From Euryodendron excelsum (Eukaryota > Streptophyta > Magnoliopsida > Ericales > Pentaphylacaceae): 64,000 nucleotides of DNA. Under the pieces are notes generated by a model. That model was not told the DNA's origin and ran no database searches. It was given only the letters and a program-made list of their open reading frames with translations. The DNA is taken from positions 33,985,501 to 34,049,500 of the forward strand of contig CM065378.1 in NCBI GenBank assembly GCA_033060915.1. The letters run 5' to 3'. The position numbers were made by a program, and so were the translations under genes. Below are positions 59,549 to 64,000 of this stretch, piece by piece. Position 1 is the stretch's first letter; each line of letters opens with the position of its first letter.

Positions 59549-62500
59549 TATCTAGCAACTAATAAGGAAAACCATCAATTCGTAATTATTCCACCAAAAA
59601 CCAGCATTTCTTTCATTGAAAACGAGTGAGTAAGAATAATGAAAGAGCAAAATTGTCAGTGCTTAATTATTTTGTTTTCCCAGATTGATTTAATGTTCTT
59701 GACAGCTGACTAGTGTTAGAAGCAACAAAATTATATATCTTTGGCGAGCAGCATTTCCAAACTAGGTCATGTTGGTAAACGTTTTTTTTGTTTTCGTTTT
59801 TTGTGTTTTTTGAAAAAAAAAATAGTATTTGTTTTCTATTTTTTTTTTTTAATTTTTAGTTGTTTACAAAATTTAAAAAAAATAAAAAAAAAATTAAGAT
59901 GGATGTGTTATCTGCTTCCAAAACATTGATACGATACTTTTAGCACAACGGTAATTTATAAATGTCCATCACCAAATCATAAAAAAATACACAACAAAAG
60001 TACACAATAAAAAATGAAAACTGACAACATTACTAAACGAAATTTTTGTTTTTTTTTTTTTTGGGAAATCTAGAAGCAATCAAATGAATGCATTTTGATT
60101 CTTTGTTAGTGCGAGAGGAGAACGCTAGTCGTAGAAGGCATGACGTTTGGTTTTAGAATCGTAATGTTCTAAAATTAAGACGTATATTGTTTTTGTAATG
60201 GACCACGTCATCAGGTTTTGGGCCAGTTCTGTCATTTACGTCTCGAAAATCACGCTTTTGCTGTTGTAAGTGCTTTCTTTTTATTTTAGTTATAATTTGG
60301 TCTAGAAAATTTTGATTTCGTCTAATTTTTTCTATAATGGTCCTTTAGCTCTTTAGTATTCAGATTTGAGTTTAACTAGAATTTGTTGATTTTGGTAATT
60401 TTTGTATTTTCTTAACTTTAGCCTTAACTAGAGTCAATTAAGATTTAGAGTTCTTTTCAAAATTAGTTGATGAGCTAATAATATTGAAAAGTTTGTCTCA
60501 TTTCTTTCAACTTTGAGATATTGGTTATGAATTAATTGTGTTGATGCCTTTAATCTCATAATCCTTGTGAATTAACATATTAAAGAAGAGTGAATCTTTT
60601 GATATTCATACACAAATTTACGAATTCAAACTAATTATGCATTGCTCGTATTTTTGCTACACTTTCTTTTTTTGATATTTCGAAAAAGATATTTTTGCTA
60701 CAAGCTTCCCTGCATTAGTGTCCCTACATTGTATTGTTTCCAAACGGTTTCTAGAACTTTGAAAAGCACCCATTATTTTCAATTGAATGCCACTTCGTTG
60801 ATCTTCTTTTTTTCAAAAAAATTTGAGAAAATACTACAACATTCTAGAAAGGGCAAACCTCTACCCTCCACCCTGGCAATTTACTATACAACTAATTTTT
60901 TTTTACATAGTTTATGTACAGAACATAATTAGTAAAAATACAAGGACAACAAAAGAATGATACGTAATACGAACGAGTTTAATATGATTTTTTTTAAAAA
61001 AATACGATAACAAAATTCAGCATAAAAATACGAAAACGTCAAAAATACAAATACATTATTATTTGGATATTATACAAGCATTAGTTAAAAATTTGAAACA
61101 AAAAATACGGTAACATGCATAAGAAATTTCTTCTTATATATGTTAATAGTTAGTATTTTTGTGAGCTAAATTAATAGATAGTGTTCCTTATATATGTCAA
61201 TTTTTTAAATCATATTATTAACAAGCAGCTAAATTAAATGGTAGATAATAAATTTTAGTTTATTATTTTATTATTTCAATACTTAATATAAGAATGCATT
61301 AATTTATTAATTTTAATTTTTAGTTTAATATTTGGAGTATTAATAAGAAGTTATAGAAAAGTAAGTTTAATAATTTAAATATTTCAAATATTAGAAAACA
61401 TATTACATATTCCAAGTACTATTGTAATTATATAGTAAGTATATAATTAATAATATGCCACAATTATATTAAATTATATCTAAATATTAATTGAGTTTTT
61501 TTCAAAAATATATTTTATAAAACGTTTAATACGTGTACTATACAATTCAAATAAAAAAATATAAGTATTTTTAATTAAGGCTCAAATTTAGACGAAAAAC
61601 GAAATTTTTTTTATTTATACATACGTAGAAGTATTATACATGAATAGTAAAGTATTATACATAAATAGTATGAGTATTTATTAACCAGGGTACAGAATGA
61701 TGTGGGTTAATAATATAAGAACTTTTTACTTTCAAACAAGACACCTATCATTATTGCTCTTAATTATAAAAATACTATTATCACAACATGATAGTGTTAT
61801 TTTCTAAAAAAATAATTTACATAATTTTTTTTCTCACTCTTAAACACAAGTGATGAATGTGTCCCACATAAATTTAATAATGTGAGTCCCTTGAATTTGG
61901 AAGTGAAAAAAAAAAAAATTAAAAAATGAGATTGTATATAATAATATAATTCTATTTTCTATAAAAATATTTTAAAATTTTATCATTTGTCTTCTAGAAA
62001 TTTTAAACATTGTACTAAATAAATGGTTAAGTTGTCATACGTGGGACCCCTAACCCAAGCCAATACTTATATGTGCACCAATAGTTAATCCTACCCCAGG
62101 CGGTATTTTTGGAAGGTGTGCCAAACTCGGATCCTAGTGGAGCTTATATGATAATCGAGAAAGCCTCCCAAACATCAGCTCATCTTTATCTATTAAATTA
62201 GAAGCTGCACGATTGGACTTATTGCAGTAATAGATTTAGGACAGCGATTTTCTCCGGCCTAGCTTGGAGCAACTACTCTTGGCCTGTGTACGTATTAAAA
62301 TTATGATATTAATTTTTTCAAATTTTTTTTAGATTTGGCACTATTTATAAAATTATTATATTTATAAAAAATATTAATGTAAAAATATAAATATAACTAC
62401 ATGGTCAAGTGGTATCCTCCTATAAGTAGAAATTCCTACAAGTCTATAGCTTAGGTTGGAGAAAATTTATATCTATAGAGCTATAGGTTTATTTAACTTC

Positions 62501-63370
62501 ATTTATATGTCCGTCTTACTATTTATACATATGTGTATATATATACATACATGTATAAGCATTACTTAACTTCCTTTGTACCACATTCCAAATTCACATT
62601 TTCTAGGTGAGAGATTATGTATTGGAACAAGAACACATGGAAGATTACACAAGTTAAACATGAAGCAACAAAAAAAAAAAAAAAAAAAAAAAAAACAAGC
62701 CAACCAATACTTATACATCAATCTATATCTATAAGTTCACTCCAGAGGCAAGAAAAGAAAAAGTAGCACTCAATCTAAATTTTAGGGCACGACACAGAAT
62801 GAATGGAATTATTCCATCACTTGGTTGATGGCGCACGCTATATTTGGCGATTTCTTGGACCTGAAGGGTCCACAATTTAATAACAAAAGAAAATAAAAAA
62901 ATGAAATGAAGTGGTCAATTTGAGAAGGAACCAAACTTAGACCCAGTACTTGAGATCTAAAATAAACAATACTCTAGTGGCACAAGAAGCAAAATGATGG
63001 TTCAAAGATCCAAAATTTGTAGAAAAATTTTATTTGTAATTCTATTTCTCTATCATTTTTCTCACCTCTTAGATACAGATGAATAAGTCTCACATAAATT
63101 TATTAATATAAGTCCTATAATCTTGTGTCTAATAGTGAGAAAAGAAATTGAGAAATAAGATTGTATATAACATTGCTTAAATTTGTATGATTAGTTAAGC
63201 TATAAGCCTAGGGTCACAGAGGACATGAGAAGAATTCATTCGATAATTTCTATACGAATGAGGTGACACTATCTTTAGTGTGAAATGTCAAAAATATCCT
63301 CGCCATTGGAAGGACAAACCCTTGGCTGCAAGGGTAGTACATAGTCCATAATAGAATGCCTAATTGTGTG

Positions 63371-63416
<46 letters not shown>

Positions 63417-63597
63417 GAGAGAGAGAGAGAGAGAGGGGTCTGAAATATTACATTAGCATGATGATGTGATATACTTGACCTATTAAAAGTAAGAGAAATG
63501 ATATGGCTGCCGATTTAATCTACCGGTATTGTTTACCAGCTGAAGTGGCATCTCACGTGGCTAAGTCACGTAACTTGTGATTATAAAAAGTATAGGA
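59549..63597. other. AT-rich intergenic region
   Basis: After the GULLO 3' UTR I see no gene. Around 59760-60060 there is a TTTTCGTTTTT-rich stretch resembling MITE remnants. 60950-62000 is extremely AT-rich. A block of ordinary composition at about 62030-62290 is unrecognised. An A run lies at about 62669-62694. Confidence 0.6.
63366..63435. repeat. Compound GT/GA microsatellite
   Basis: GT repeats (to about 63413) followed by GA repeats (to 63435). Confidence 0.95.
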
Positions 63598-63851
63598 GTA
63601 ATTACATTTACCTTTTAATGATTTAAGCTAAAATTAGATAATTCCTATGTAATTTAAAAGTAAACATATGACCTTTTTATAGTTTGGACTTATCTGCAAA
63701 ATGACACACGGGCCCACCACAATCTTATAATTAGGCCGTAGAGGATATTGCAACAAAACCAATGTGAAAATCGTTAAATTTAACAAAAATTCTGTCATAG
63801 AAATATTTTTATTATTTTATATTTTTACAAGGGGTTAAAATGTAATTACTG
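63598..63851. mobile_element. Probable Mutator-like MITE related to 55025-55406
   Basis: Left end AGTAATTACATTTACC and right end TTAAAATGTAATTACT are inverted. Interior words such as AATTCTGTCATAGA and TTTTTATTATTTTA parallel AATTCTGTCACAGA and TTTTTATCATTTTA in the copy at 55025. No target duplication was confirmed. Confidence 0.5.
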
Positions 63852-64000
63852 CTACCCCCTCGAGGAGTCATAATCCATAAATCCAATAAATATGGAAAAT
63901 ACAAAAAATATAAAAAGAACCTTTTTATGATTTAACAGAAAAATAAATGCATGAAAATCGAACAAAAACTTATCATCGCCGGTCTGTCGTTCTCATCATC

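Noticed and set aside
62400..62470. A-box-like GGTCAAGTGGTA
   Set aside because: No B box follows at tRNA spacing, so a tRNA gene or SINE is not supported.

Overview
The window is nuclear DNA from a flowering plant, most likely a woody core eudicot; I cannot name the species. The protein-coding genes are split by introns with GT-AG junctions, intergenic DNA is AT-rich, long GA/CT microsatellites sit near several gene starts, and introns and spacers are full of small plant transposons (hAT, Mutator-like and Tourist-like MITEs, a SINE, LTR remnants). All gene models below were built by hand: I joined exons at splice sites and checked reading phase by adding exon lengths.

Layout. 0.7-11.7 kb (+): two tandem NRT1/PTR-family (NPF1-type) transporter genes of four exons each. 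Between them lies a 3' fragment of the first gene, a recent partial duplication. 11.7-15.5 kb: spacer with three direct copies of a GC-rich repeat, each carrying a perfect 5' splice-site consensus. 15.6-25.3 kb (-): a complete ten-exon tocopherol cyclase gene (VTE1), including one GC-AG intron, with a SINE and a hAT MITE in its introns. 27.0-27.5 kb (-): an unrecognised small hydrophobic ORF. 29.3-33.9 kb (-): a three-exon GT43 glycosyltransferase of IRX9H type (xylan synthesis). 35.5-37.8 kb: nested transposons, with a solo LTR inside a Mutator-like element, itself apparently inside a Tourist-like MITE. 38.5-50.1 kb (+): an ER membrane complex subunit 1 (EMC1) gene whose twelve exons and splice sites remain, but which has three in-frame stops and a frameshift, so it is a pseudogene. 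51.9-54.1 kb: a candidate terminal-inverted-repeat element holding about six 178-bp tandem repeats. 56.9-59.5 kb (+): an intact three-exon L-gulonolactone-oxidase-like gene. 59.5-64 kb: AT-rich spacer with no gene seen.

The genes do not form a pathway or cluster. They act in membrane transport (NPF), plastid vitamin E synthesis (VTE1), Golgi xylan synthesis (IRX9H), ER membrane-protein insertion (EMC1, broken here) and secreted or endomembrane aldonolactone oxidation. I found no evidence for a new biological system. The strongest observations are the EMC1 pseudogene, the recent NPF duplication, the nested transposons with their target-site duplications, the tandem array inside an inverted-repeat element, and the three-copy repeat carrying splice donors.
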